Part shown: positions 19,023 through 29,649 of the stretch, piece after piece
Layout: each line of letters starts with the position of its first letter
Position numbering within the stretch: the stretch's first letter is position 1
Notes under the pieces: generated by a model
The model's input: the letters and a program-made list of their open reading frames with translations, nothing else
Told to the model about the DNA's origin: nothing
Databases searched by the model: none
Made by a program: the position numbers and the translations under genes
Assembly: GCF_001427585.1 (NCBI RefSeq)
Contig: NZ_LMGY01000012.1
Span: 60,001 to 124,000 of the forward strand
DNA length: 64,000 nucleotides
Source of the DNA: Pseudoxanthomonas sp. Root630
Lineage (GTDB): Bacteria; Pseudomonadota; Gammaproteobacteria; Xanthomonadales; Xanthomonadaceae
Direction: 5' to 3'

Positions 19023-19405
19023 AGTGGACGATGCGGACGAGCATCGCGTTGCTGCTGGTGTTCGCGTGCGGCATCGCTGAGGCGCGCCCCGTGGATGCCG
19101 ATGCGGACTTCAGCGCTTTCCTGTCGCGCTGGCGAGAGGCCATCGTCGCGAACGACGCCGAGGCGGTCGCGGGGATGACGCAGGTGCCGTTCCTGTTCGA
19201 AGGCGAACCACGCGATCGCGCCGATGTGGCGCGCACGGTGGTGCCAGCGTTGCTGACGTCCGACGTCCGTCGTTGCCTGCACACGGCGCCGCCGCTGCGC
19301 GAAGACGACCGCTACGTGCTGTCGTGCGTGCCGTACCTGTTCTACCTCGGTCGCATCGACGGGCAGTGGCGCTGGGTGGAGTTCGCCGCCGACGGCGAAG
19401 GCTGA
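19019..19405 (+). CDS. Small exported protein of unknown function
   Basis: 128 residues with an N-terminal signal peptide (RTSIALLLVFACGIAEA). The mature domain (ADFSAFLSRWREAIVANDAE, then VPFLFEGE, and a final GQWRWVEFAADGEG) resembles the general pattern of NTF2-like exported proteins. That resemblance is weak. It overlaps the preceding gene by 4 bp (ATGA), forming a two-gene operon of small secreted proteins. Confidence 0.72.
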   Translation: MKWTMRTSIALLLVFACGIAEARPVDADADFSAFLSRWREAIVANDAEAVAGMTQVPFLFEGEPRDRADVARTVVPALLTSDVRRCLHTAPPLREDDRYVLSCVPYLFYLGRIDGQWRWVEFAADGEG

Positions 19406-19408
19406 TCC

Positions 19409-19666
19409 TCAGGGCGCGCTGGCGTCGCCGGTGGCGTCGGCTTCGGCGGCGTTCGTGCGATCGGCCGCCGCCTGCACCTGGGCTTCCACGGCCTCGGCCT
19501 TCTGGATCGGCGCCTGCACCGCATCGCGCAGTTCGGTGCCGTTGGGCGTCGTCGATGCCGTGGCCTGCGGTTCCGGTGGCTCGTCGGTGGGCGGCGGCTC
19601 CGGTGCGCGGCAGGCCGCGGCCGACAGGACGAGCGAGGCGAGCAGGGCGAAGCGGATCCCGGGCAT
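19409..19666 (-). CDS. Small putative lipoprotein
   Basis: 85 residues. A hydrophobic signal (GIRFALLASLVLSAAAC) ends in a cysteine that could be lipidated, although the residue three before it is Ala rather than the usual Leu. The mature part is Pro/Glu/Ala-rich (RAPEPPPTDEPPEPQA) followed by a helical, possibly coiled-coil segment (AVQAPIQKAEAVEAQVQAAA). The start at 19666 is chosen because gagga lies about 9 bases before it; an ATG 15 bp further upstream is in frame. Family not recognised. Confidence 0.65.
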   Translation of the reverse strand: MPGIRFALLASLVLSAAACRAPEPPPTDEPPEPQATASTTPNGTELRDAVQAPIQKAEAVEAQVQAAADRTNAAEADATGDASAP

Positions 19667-19724
19667 GACGACGATCCTCATGTGACGTGGCGCTATGCTA
19701 CGCCCAACGACGGAGGAGGCGCAC

Positions 19725-20501
19725 GTGGCGGCAAACCGGTGGCGACTGGAAGGACAACTGGCGCTCGTGACCGGGGCCAGTGCGGGCATCGGGCTGGCGA
19801 TCACGCGCGAGCTGTTGGGGTTCGGCGCCGACGTGCTGATGGTCGCGCGCGATGCCGACGCACTGCAGGACGCGCGCCAGGACCTCGCCGAAGAATTCCC
19901 CGAGCGCGAGATCAGCGTGCTGGCGGCCGACGTCGCCGACGACGAGGACCGCCGCGCCATCCTCGACTGGGCCGAAGACCATGCCGATGGCCTGAACATC
20001 CTGGTCAACAACGCCGGCGGCAACGTCACCCGTGCCGCGGTGGACTACACCGAGGACGAGTGGCGCGGCATCTTCGAAACCAACCTCTTCTCCGCTTTCG
20101 AACTGTCGCGCTACGCGCACCCGCTGCTTACGCGGCATGCGGCGTCCTGCATCGTCAACGTCGGCAGCGTGTCGGGCTTTACCGCGGTGCGCAGTGGAGC
20201 GCCGTATGGCATGACCAAGGCCGCGTTGCACCAGCTGACCCGCAACCTGGCCGCCGAATGGGCCGAAGACGGTGTGCGCGTGAACGCGGTGGCGCCCTGG
20301 TACATCCGCACGCGCCGCACCTCGGGTCCGCTGTCGGACCCGGATTACTACGACGAAGTGGTCGCACGTACGCCGATGCGCCGTATCGGCGAGCCCGAGG
20401 AAGTCGCCGCCGCCGTTGGCTTCCTGTGCCTGCCGGCCTCCAGCTACATCACCGGCGAGTGCATCGCGGTGGATGGCGGGTTCCTGCGGTACGGGTTCTG
20501 A
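19725..20501 (+). CDS. Short-chain dehydrogenase/reductase (tropinone reductase-like)
   Basis: A 258-residue NAD(P)-dependent SDR of the classical type. The cofactor motif is [10 protein letters not shown] (TGxxxGxG), followed by NNAGGN. The catalytic Ser is in VNVGSVSG and the Tyr/Lys pair in YGMTKAAL. The C-terminal segment [13 protein letters not shown] is typical of the family. The start is a GTG at 19725, because a strong ribosome-binding site (ggaggag) sits 6 bases before it; the ATG 30 bp upstream would place that site inside the gene. The substrate cannot be inferred. Confidence 0.9.
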   Translation: MAANRWRLEGQLALVTGASAGIGLAITRELLGFGADVLMVARDADALQDARQDLAEEFPEREISVLAADVADDEDRRAILDWAEDHADGLNILVNNAGGNVTRAAVDYTEDEWRGIFETNLFSAFELSRYAHPLLTRHAASCIVNVGSVSGFTAVRSGAPYGMTKAALHQLTRNLAAEWAEDGVRVNAVAPWYIRTRRTSGPLSDPDYYDEVVARTPMRRIGEPEEVAAAVGFLCLPASSYITGECIAVDGGFLRYGF

Positions 20502-20563
20502 ATTGATGTTCGTTTGATCCAGGTGAGGCATCGTGCGCTCCTCGTGGAAAGGAGGGCGCGGAC

Positions 20564-21622
20564 ATGCAGCGATGGATCAAGCGGATCGCGACGGTGGGCG
20601 GCGTGTTGGCCCTGGTGGTGGGCATCGGTGCGTTCGCCTACGTGCACACGCTGGACCTGGACGGCCAGCCACCGGCGGATGCGCGCAGCACGGTGGCCGA
20701 CCTGGATTTCATGCGCGATGCGGCATTGCCTCCGCGAGGGCGGATCCTCGCCGTGGTCACCAGCACGTCGCATTTTCCCGGTGGCGAAAAGAAGGCCGGC
20801 TTCGAACTGACCGAGCTGGCGCGTGCGTACTACGTGTTCCGGGCCAATGGCTATGACGTGGACATCGCCAGTCCCCGCGGCGGTCCGCCCCCGATGCGCG
20901 TGGACGACGAGGACATGGTCGCCGCCGACCATGCCTTCCTCAACGATGCCGAGGCACGGAAGAACCTCGACGCCAGCCTGCCGCTGCGGGAAGTCGATCC
21001 TGCGCGGTATGCCGCGGTGTACTTCGTCGGCGGCAAGGGCACGATGTTCGATTTCCCGGACAACGTCGATATCCAGCGATTGGTGCGCGAGGTGTACCAG
21101 GCCGGCGGCGTGGTCGGTGCGGTCTGCCACGGGCCGGCCGCGCTGCTGGAGGTGACGCTGGATGACGGCAGCCCGCTGCTGCGCGGGCGCCGGGTCGCCG
21201 GCTTCAGCAACGACGAGGAACTGTTCCTGATCGAGGACGCTCGCACGCGCTTTCCGTATCTGCTGCAGGATCGCCTGGTGGAGAAGGGCGCGCGCTACGT
21301 GGAAGGTCCGATGTACCTGGACAACACGGTGATCGACGGCCGCATCGTCACCGGGCAGAACCCGTGGTCGACCTGGTCGACTGCGGACGCCATGGTGCGT
21401 GCGCTGGGTCATGAACCTGCAGCGCGAGCGCCGGGGCGCGATGAGCAGGCGGTGAAGATCCTGGCGGCCTATCACCGCGACGGCATCGATGCCGCACGCC
21501 GGGTGCGGAAGGCCCATCCGGAGGCGGACAAGCATCTGCTGTTGATGCACGCGCTGGTGGCGGGCATGCAGGGGCGCCTGGGTGAAGCATGGCACCTGCA
21601 GGCGCTGGCGCGAGGCGGATGA
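20564..21622 (+). CDS. DJ-1/PfpI superfamily protein with N-terminal membrane anchor
   Basis: 352 residues. A single hydrophobic helix (ATVGGVLALVVGIGAFAYV, residues 9-27) anchors the protein; the rest is a class I glutamine amidotransferase-like DJ-1/PfpI domain. The nucleophilic elbow is GAVCHGPAALL, with Glu and Lys in GGEKKAGFELTELARAY, a pattern typical of the Hsp31-like glyoxalase/chaperone group. A C-terminal extension of about 70 residues (AVKILAAYHRDGID onward) is not part of the core domain. The ribosome-binding site aaggagg is strong. Whether it is a glyoxalase, deglycase or chaperone cannot be told. Confidence 0.85.
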   Translation: MQRWIKRIATVGGVLALVVGIGAFAYVHTLDLDGQPPADARSTVADLDFMRDAALPPRGRILAVVTSTSHFPGGEKKAGFELTELARAYYVFRANGYDVDIASPRGGPPPMRVDDEDMVAADHAFLNDAEARKNLDASLPLREVDPARYAAVYFVGGKGTMFDFPDNVDIQRLVREVYQAGGVVGAVCHGPAALLEVTLDDGSPLLRGRRVAGFSNDEELFLIEDARTRFPYLLQDRLVEKGARYVEGPMYLDNTVIDGRIVTGQNPWSTWSTADAMVRALGHEPAARAPGRDEQAVKILAAYHRDGIDAARRVRKAHPEADKHLLLMHALVAGMQGRLGEAWHLQALARGG

Positions 21623-21628
21623 CGGGCG

Positions 21629-22267
21629 CTAGTTCCCGCAGTCGCTTTCCGTAAGGATGCGCGCGACGCGTTCGTACTCGGCGCGATTCTTCTCGGCGTT
21701 CTCCCGTCGCGCGAAGCGGTAGGCGACTTCGGTCTCGTCGCGGCGCTTCTTCCAGGCGCCGCAGAGGCCGCCATCCGGCACACGTGCGCAGGTGTCGCGC
21801 ACCATTTCGCAGGCCTGGCCTGCGCCGGCTTGCGGATTGCCATCCAGGCCGGTCGTGCGCAACGCCACGCAGCGCGAGGCGGGCTGGCTGTCTTCGGTGA
21901 GGTAGGTGTCCTTGTCGTACGTGCTGCACTGGAACAGCGCCGGCGGCGGCAGGCGCGGCGCATCCGCCGCACGCGCCGGCAAGGCATCGGCAGCGGGTGC
22001 GGCCTCCGGCTTCTTCGCGGACGAGGATGCGGCCGGCGTCTGCGCCGCTGCGCCGCCCGGCGCCATCGGTACCGTATTGACGCCCTGCATGGTGCGCTGT
22101 TCCTGCTTCATGCCTTTCGGGCAGGGCGCGTTCTGCAGCGTCAGTGCGCCGCTGGCGTCGGTGCAGCGGTAGATGACGACCTCGGCGGCCTGCGTGGCCG
22201 GCAGTGCGAGGGCGCAGCAGGCCGCCAGCAACAGGCGGTGGGCGACGGAACGTGCGGTACGGCTCAT
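21629..22267 (-). CDS. DUF4124 domain exported protein (paralogue 2)
   Basis: 212 residues with a signal peptide (HRLLLAACCALALPATQA). A DUF4124-type N-terminal domain follows (EVVIYRCTDASGALTLQNAP), then a Pro/Ala linker and a Cys-containing C-terminal domain (FQCSTYDKDTYLTED, CARVPDGGLCGAW). The start overlaps the stop of the upstream paralogue by 4 bp (ATGA). The pair is clearly duplicated: both share signal peptide, YRCT-SGALTL core and a terminal DCxN. Role unknown. Confidence 0.82.
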   Translation of the reverse strand: MSRTARSVAHRLLLAACCALALPATQAAEVVIYRCTDASGALTLQNAPCPKGMKQEQRTMQGVNTVPMAPGGAAAQTPAASSSAKKPEAAPAADALPARAADAPRLPPPALFQCSTYDKDTYLTEDSQPASRCVALRTTGLDGNPQAGAGQACEMVRDTCARVPDGGLCGAWKKRRDETEVAYRFARRENAEKNRAEYERVARILTESDCGN

Positions 22268-22992
22268 GGATTCCTGCAATCGTTGGCGATGCGCGCGTCG
22301 ATGTCGCGCTGCTCCAAGTCTAGCGTGCGACGTTCGCTCGCCATCGCGCTGCCGTAACGGCGGAGGATTTCGTAGCGCCGGTCGGACAGGCGTGCGCAGA
22401 CCTCGGCTTGCGGCAGTGCATGGCAGGTGTCGCGGATCCAGACGCCGCCCGGTGCGTATCCCGCGCCGCCATGGCCCCGGCGCGGAGGTCGGGGCGGTCT
22501 GGGATCGCCGCTCTGGAACGAGAGCGTGCCATTGCCGATCGAGACGTTGCCCGAGACGCTGGCCGAGCTTGTGGCGTCGTTGCGCGGCAATACCGGATTG
22601 CCGGTCGACCAGTACGGCACCCAGCGCAGATTCCCTTCGCCGTTGTCGCTGGTGTAGGTCTCGCCGTCGGGCGTCACGCATTCATACATCGGGCGTGGCG
22701 GGGACACGTAAACCACCTGGACGGTGGTGTTCGATACCGGCGTGGCGGACACGGGAGGCGTAGCGGCCGGGCGTGCGGCAGGTGCGGGGTCGCGCGGGCG
22801 CTGCATGGTACGGACGTCCTGCTTTTCGCCCTTCAGGCAGGGGGAATCCCGCAGTGTCAGCGCCCCGCTGGTGTTGGTGCAGCGATAGATCGTGACCTCC
22901 GCAGGGGCGGCCGGCTTCGTCGCCTGCGCCTGCGCGAAGGACGGCGTCGCTATCAGGAAAACCGGCAGCAGGAGCAGGGCAAGGCGCGGCAT
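22264..22992 (-). CDS. DUF4124 domain exported protein (paralogue 1)
   Basis: 242 residues with a signal peptide (MPRLALLLLPVFLIATPSFA). The DUF4124-like N-terminal unit (EVTIYRCTNTSGALTLRDSP) is followed by a variable linker and a domain containing YECVTPDGETYTSDNGEGN, which may be a second copy of the same unit. A basic Pro/Gly stretch (RPPRPPRRGHGGAGYAP) precedes the C-terminal helical part. First gene of the paralogous pair. Role unknown. Confidence 0.82.
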   Translation of the reverse strand: MPRLALLLLPVFLIATPSFAQAQATKPAAPAEVTIYRCTNTSGALTLRDSPCLKGEKQDVRTMQRPRDPAPAARPAATPPVSATPVSNTTVQVVYVSPPRPMYECVTPDGETYTSDNGEGNLRWVPYWSTGNPVLPRNDATSSASVSGNVSIGNGTLSFQSGDPRPPRPPRRGHGGAGYAPGGVWIRDTCHALPQAEVCARLSDRRYEILRRYGSAMASERRTLDLEQRDIDARIANDCRNP

Positions 22993-23052
22993 GCCGCCAT
23001 GGTGCGCGCAGGTGAAGGGGATGGAAAGCCGGGCGCCGTCGAGGGCGCCGCG

Positions 23053-23616
23053 TCATTCACGCAGCGCTTGGCCGGTCAGTGCGTCGCGGATCGCGGTGGG
23101 GCGGGCCAGGCCGCCCGTCTGTCCGGGCACGGCGGCGTCCACGCGTGCGAGCAGCGCCGGATCCAGGGCGTCGTATTCACTGACGGCAGGCTGGCCGCTC
23201 AGGTTGGCGCTGGTGGAGACCAGCGCGCCGCCATAGGCCTGGCACAGGCCCACGACCGTGGGGTGGTCGCTGACGCGCACGGCGATGCCGCGGTGCTGGC
23301 CGGTGATCCAGCGCGGCGCCTGCGCGGTGGCGGGCATCACCCAGGTGTGCGGGCCAGGCCAACTCGACAGCACTTCGGTGAGGCGGCCGGTGGGCACGGC
23401 GGCGACATCGATCAGCGGCTTGAGCTGTTCCAGCGTGGCGGCGATCAGGATCAGGCCTTTTTCCACCGGGCGCTGCTTGATCGCGAGCAGCCGGTGCACG
23501 GCGCCCTCATCGAACGGATCGCAACCGAGACCCCACACGGCCTCGGTGGGATAGGCCACGATGCCGCCGCTGCGGATCACTTCCGCGGCTTCCTCGATGG
23601 TCCTTTCGATGGGCAT
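23053..23616 (-). CDS. tsaC: L-threonylcarbamoyladenylate synthase, Sua5/YrdC family
   Basis: A 187-residue cytoplasmic enzyme forming threonylcarbamoyl-AMP from Thr, bicarbonate and ATP, the first step of the tRNA t6A modification. Family landmarks are GGIVAYPTEAVWGLGCDPF, the basic segment LLAIKQRPVEKGLILI, TWVMPATAQAP and the ATP-site region ALVSTSANLSGQPA. It lies 18 bp after the topA stop, probably in one transcript with topA. Confidence 0.95.
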   Translation of the reverse strand: MPIERTIEEAAEVIRSGGIVAYPTEAVWGLGCDPFDEGAVHRLLAIKQRPVEKGLILIAATLEQLKPLIDVAAVPTGRLTEVLSSWPGPHTWVMPATAQAPRWITGQHRGIAVRVSDHPTVVGLCQAYGGALVSTSANLSGQPAVSEYDALDPALLARVDAAVPGQTGGLARPTAIRDALTGQALRE

Positions 23617-23634
23617 GGCGAGCGTCGCGTGGGG

Positions 23635-26151
<2,517 letters not shown>

Positions 26152-26226
26152 GTCAGGGATTCAGGGGATTCGAGGGGCCGTCCGGGGCCGGCTAGGGTGG
26201 CCCAAACGTGGGCGCCAGAGAAGCGG

Positions 26227-26252
26227 ACGCCCGGGGCGGGGGCCCCGGGCGT
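26227..26252. repeat. Strong GC-rich stem-loop between the RDD gene and topA
   Basis: An 11-bp perfect inverted repeat (acgcccggggc / gccccgggcgt) around a GGGG loop, about 75 bp upstream of the topA ATG. On the plus strand a T-rich tract follows (gtttccttttta), but no plus-strand gene precedes it. On the minus strand no T-run follows. It could structure the topA leader or separate topA from the upstream genes. Confidence 0.5.
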
Positions 26253-26358
26253 TCATGTTTCCTTTTTATAGTGGAATCACGCCCGGGGCCGGCGTGTCAA
26301 GCCGGGCCGGTGGGCGGGGGGGCGGTTCCGTGAACCGGGTCGCGCCCCGGGCCGGGGC

Positions 26359-27414
26359 TCAGCGGCCCATCGAGGCCAGCGCCGCGAAGCCCACCGCCAG
26401 CAGGATGAAGGCGCCGACGAGCAGCACACCGAAGAGGATGAGCACCACCAGGGCGACCGTTCCCAGTTCGTCGCGCTGGCGTTCCGGCTGCGAGGTGAAG
26501 GCCCATTTGTCGACCACCAGGGTGTCGCAGATCAGGTCGTGCAGGCCCTGCTTGCGGCTGGTGAAGGCGGCCATGATCAGGCCGATGGCCAGCAGCAGGC
26601 CACTGAGCAGGTAGGCCCAGTAGCGCCCGAATCCGCGCAGGAAGCTGATCCGTTCGCCATCGGTCCGGACCACCTTGATGCCGATCGCCAGCTTGCCCGG
26701 CGTGGCCGTCAAGCCTGCCGTGGAGTGGAACCAGGCGAAGGCGATCGCAGTGAGCAGGTAGGAGGTGATCGTCTTGCCCGGGTTGAGTACATCGCCCGTC
26801 CCGGCCAGGCTGGCGGCGAACGAACTGCCGAACCCCATCAGGCCGCCGACGATGGCCGCCACGATCCCTACCGGGATGCCGATCGCGAACGCGTCGATGA
26901 TGTTCGCCGCCACGCGCTTCCAGAATCCGGCGTAGACCACGTGGCCCTCGTGTACGGGCGTGCCGGCGTAGCCCCCCAGGTCGGCGCGCGGCGCCGCGTA
27001 TGGCGACGATGCGGAGGCACCGCTGTCCATCGACGGCGCGGCAGGACGCGCGGCCAGGGCCGCAGCCGCGACGGCCTCGGACTGGCTGGCATGAGGGGGC
27101 GTGTGCTGGGTGTAGGCGGGTTCGCTGGCGGTGAACACCGCGCGACCGGTGAGCGGGCGCTCCTCGGGAGCTTCGGTTTCGATCGCCATCGGTGCCGGCG
27201 GGGGCGCCGTCGCGGCCGGCGTACTGACGGGTGCCGGGTCCGCGATCCCGAGCTCCGCCGCGATATCGCCCAGCGGCGTCCACTGGGACATGCCTTCGCG
27301 CCAGGCCAGCGATGCGCGTGTCAGCGCGCCGGAGCGATAGAGGTTGGCGATGGCCTCGGCGGGGACGGGGCCTTGGCGCTGGTGGTGCGGATCGACGTAG
27401 TACCACTGGGTCAT
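26359..27414 (-). CDS. GYF_2 + RDD family membrane protein
   Basis: 351 residues. The N-terminal GYF_2-type domain (about residues 1-60) starts MTQWYYVDPHHQRQGPVP and contains LAWREGMSQWTPL. A Pro/Ala-rich linker of about 115 residues follows, then an RDD membrane domain: AGFWKRVAANIIDAF, GIPVGIVAAIVGGLMGFG, TPGKLAIGIKVVRTDG, LHDLICDTLVV. A final hydrophobic hairpin closes the protein. The same architecture occurs in the next gene. The start at 27414 is the ATG of the GYF domain; the frame stays open upstream but is not family-like. Function unknown; RDD proteins are often transporters or accessory membrane proteins. Confidence 0.85.
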   Translation of the reverse strand: MTQWYYVDPHHQRQGPVPAEAIANLYRSGALTRASLAWREGMSQWTPLGDIAAELGIADPAPVSTPAATAPPPAPMAIETEAPEERPLTGRAVFTASEPAYTQHTPPHASQSEAVAAAALAARPAAPSMDSGASASSPYAAPRADLGGYAGTPVHEGHVVYAGFWKRVAANIIDAFAIGIPVGIVAAIVGGLMGFGSSFAASLAGTGDVLNPGKTITSYLLTAIAFAWFHSTAGLTATPGKLAIGIKVVRTDGERISFLRGFGRYWAYLLSGLLLAIGLIMAAFTSRKQGLHDLICDTLVVDKWAFTSQPERQRDELGTVALVVLILFGVLLVGAFILLAVGFAALASMGR

Positions 27415-27478
27415 GGGGCAAGCCTGCGGGCCGTGCCCGCAACAGGATGGAGGGGAGGGGAAAGGCGCGTCGGGCGGC

Positions 27479-28378
27479 TCAGGAGGGCAGGTTGCCCAGC
27501 AGCACGGCGCCCATGACGGCGTAAACGGCGATGACACCCGCGATCATCAGCGCCGCCAGGACGAGGATCACGATGGTCACCGTGCCCAGTTCGTCGCGCT
27601 GGCGCTCCGGATGCGCGGTGAAGGCCCATTTGTCGACCACCAGCGTGTCGCAGATCATGTCGTGCAGCGCCTGCTTGCGCTCGGTGAACGCCACCATCAA
27701 TGCAGAGATCAGCACGCCCAGGCCGCAGGTGAGTGCGCTGAACAGCACGTAGGCCAGCGAGCGCAGGAAGTTGCGCCAGAATCCGGCGCGGTCGCCGCGG
27801 GTACGCACGACCTTGATGCCGACCGCCAGCTTGCCCAGGCTCGCCTGCATCGACGAAGACTGCATCCAGCCGAAGTAGACGCACGGTGCGAGGATCAGGA
27901 TCGGGTACATCGCAAAAATGGTGGCCATGCCAGCGCCGGTCGCCAACGGATTGTCGCCGCCGGCCCCTATGACGCCAGCCCCGACCAGCATCAGCGGGAT
28001 GATCAGCGCGTAGCTGATGGCCGTGGTGACGAAGTTGTCGATGAAGGCAGCAGCGAAGCGCTTCCACAGGCCCGCTTGAACGACGTGCCCTCCGATGACG
28101 AGCGCGTGCGCCGACGTCAGCTCCGCCGTGGGCGGTGCGTAGGGTACGTGTGCCTGGCCTGGTGCTTCCTCAATGGCGGGCTCAACGCGCGGCAGCGCAT
28201 CGACCGGGACATCCAGTTCGGAGGCGAGGCTGCCGAACGGCTTCCAATCGTCCAGGCCATCGCGCCACACCAGCGATTCGGTGGTGAGGCGGCCATTCCG
28301 CGCGTGCGCGGCGAGTTCTTCGGCCGTGAACGGCCCCTGCCGCTGCCCGCCGGCGTCGGCGTAGTACCAGTGCGTCAT
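27479..28378 (-). CDS. GYF_2 + RDD family membrane protein (paralogue)
   Basis: 299 residues, clearly paralogous to the gene at 26359-27414. The GYF_2 domain starts MTHWYYADAGGQRQGPFT with LVWRDGLDDWKPFG. A short linker leads to the RDD domain (AGLWKRFAAAFIDNF, SLGKLAVGIKVVRTRG, LHDMICDTLVVDKWAF). Both paralogues end with the shared QPERQRDELGTV/HPERQRDELGTV segment before the last helix. Middle gene of three consecutive GYF_2 genes on this strand. Confidence 0.85.
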   Translation of the reverse strand: MTHWYYADAGGQRQGPFTAEELAAHARNGRLTTESLVWRDGLDDWKPFGSLASELDVPVDALPRVEPAIEEAPGQAHVPYAPPTAELTSAHALVIGGHVVQAGLWKRFAAAFIDNFVTTAISYALIIPLMLVGAGVIGAGGDNPLATGAGMATIFAMYPILILAPCVYFGWMQSSSMQASLGKLAVGIKVVRTRGDRAGFWRNFLRSLAYVLFSALTCGLGVLISALMVAFTERKQALHDMICDTLVVDKWAFTAHPERQRDELGTVTIVILVLAALMIAGVIAVYAVMGAVLLGNLPS

Positions 28379-28428
28379 TCCATGGTTCCCCGATCAAGCG
28401 CGCGGCCCGCGTCGCCGCGCTGACGGTG

Positions 28429-29148
28429 TCAGCCTCGGCAGTCCAACGGCAGCCACTTGTCGTCGACTTCGGACGAGCAGTGCCACTCGGTGTGGTCGCT
28501 CCCCAGGTCCCACCACAGTTTGCGGCCGTCGATGTTGGTGTTGCCGGTGTTGCCGAACTCCAGTTCGAACCCGCAGGTGCCGTCATCGAACGCACCGATG
28601 GTGGCGCGGGTGACATAGGTACTTGCGTAGCTTTCTGGTGTGCCGAACGCGCCTTCCCCATTGCTGGGGCATCGCCCTTCGGAATCCAGGAAAGCTTTCA
28701 CTTCGCCGCGCAGCTCGAAGTTGTCGGTGACGGCTTGAGTCACCTTGGTGCGCAACGTGTAGTCCTGGTAGGCGGGAAGCGCGATCGCGGCGAGGATGCC
28801 GCCAATGCCGAGGCAGGGCACCACCATCACCGCCGCGACGATCAGCGCGATCTTGCCGCCCGACATGCCCTGTTTGGACGCAGGCGGCGCAGGCGCCGGG
28901 CGCGGAGCGGCAGGGCGCGTCGGCGTGACGGCCGGCGGTACCGGTGGCGGTGCCGCGACGTTTTCAGGGGCCGGATGCAGGCCGAGCTCGTCGGCGAAAT
29001 CCCGCAACGGAAGCCATTGCGGCAGGCCTTCGCGCCAGACCAGGCTGTCCAGCGCGATGCGGCCGTAGCGGTAGTGTGTCCCCAGTTCCTCCGCCGTCAC
29101 CGGACCGTGCTGTTCACGGTTCCGGTCGGCGTAATACCAACCCGACAT
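28429..29148 (-). CDS. GYF_2 domain fused to a type IV pilin-like segment
   Basis: 239 residues. The N-terminal GYF_2 domain (MSGWYYADRNREQHGPVT, LVWREGLPQWLPL) is followed by a Pro/Ala linker. Residues near 95-125 form a hydrophobic helix (KIALIVAAVMVVPCLGIGGI) continuing into LAAIALPAYQDYTLRTKV, which matches the N-terminal helix of type IV pilins. A pilin-like globular domain follows with three cysteines (GRCPSNGEG, DGTCGFELEF, EWHCSSEV). Normal prepilins have only a short leader before this helix; here about 95 residues including a whole domain precede it, so normal processing and assembly are doubtful. Probable first gene of the GYF_2 trio. Confidence 0.82.
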   Translation of the reverse strand: MSGWYYADRNREQHGPVTAEELGTHYRYGRIALDSLVWREGLPQWLPLRDFADELGLHPAPENVAAPPPVPPAVTPTRPAAPRPAPAPPASKQGMSGGKIALIVAAVMVVPCLGIGGILAAIALPAYQDYTLRTKVTQAVTDNFELRGEVKAFLDSEGRCPSNGEGAFGTPESYASTYVTRATIGAFDDGTCGFELEFGNTGNTNIDGRKLWWDLGSDHTEWHCSSEVDDKWLPLDCRG

Positions 29149-29175
29149 GCTTCCCCCAGAAGCGGTATCGACGTC

Positions 29176-29649
29176 TCAGTGTACCGGTTCGGGCTCGTCG
29201 GCAAACATCTGCGTTTCCATCCACGCGTATGCGGCTTCCGAGCCGGGCTGGTTGAACAGCACCATCAGCACGACCCACTTCAGGTCGTCCAGGTCCAGTT
29301 CGTCCTGGTCCAATGCCATCGCGCGGTCGAGCACCAGCTCGCGCTGGTCCGCATCGAGCACGCCGTGCTGCTCCAGGAAGAGCAGGAAGCCGCGGCACTC
29401 GACGTCCAGCTTCTCGAGCTCCGGGCCATGGAATACACGGGTGGGGCCGCCCACGCGCGGGGCCACCGCACTCGGGCGCTGGTCGGCGAGTGCGTCGAGC
29501 CAGTCGAAGGCCTTGCTGATCTCGGTGGGGCTGAAGCCGGCCTGGATCAGGCCGTTCTGGAGAGAGTCGCGGTCGCGGACAGGGTCCGCGTCTTCGGTGA
29601 AGTAGTGTTCGAACAGGTACAGCAGTACGTCCAGGATGCTCTCTTTCAT
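29176..29649 (-). CDS. smg: Smg family protein (DUF494)
   Basis: 157 residues, matching the Smg/DUF494 family from its start [17 protein letters not shown] through [17 protein letters not shown] to the C-terminal [18 protein letters not shown]. Its ATG overlaps the dprA stop by 4 bp (ATGA), the usual dprA-smg arrangement in gammaproteobacteria. The molecular role is not established. Confidence 0.94.
   Translation of the reverse strand: MKESILDVLLYLFEHYFTEDADPVRDRDSLQNGLIQAGFSPTEISKAFDWLDALADQRPSAVAPRVGGPTRVFHGPELEKLDVECRGFLLFLEQHGVLDADQRELVLDRAMALDQDELDLDDLKWVVLMVLFNQPGSEAAYAWMETQMFADEPEPVH

Noticed and set aside
26253..26304. TTGACA and TATAAA on the minus strand as a topA promoter
   Set aside because: The spacing is about 24 bp, too long for a sigma-70 promoter.
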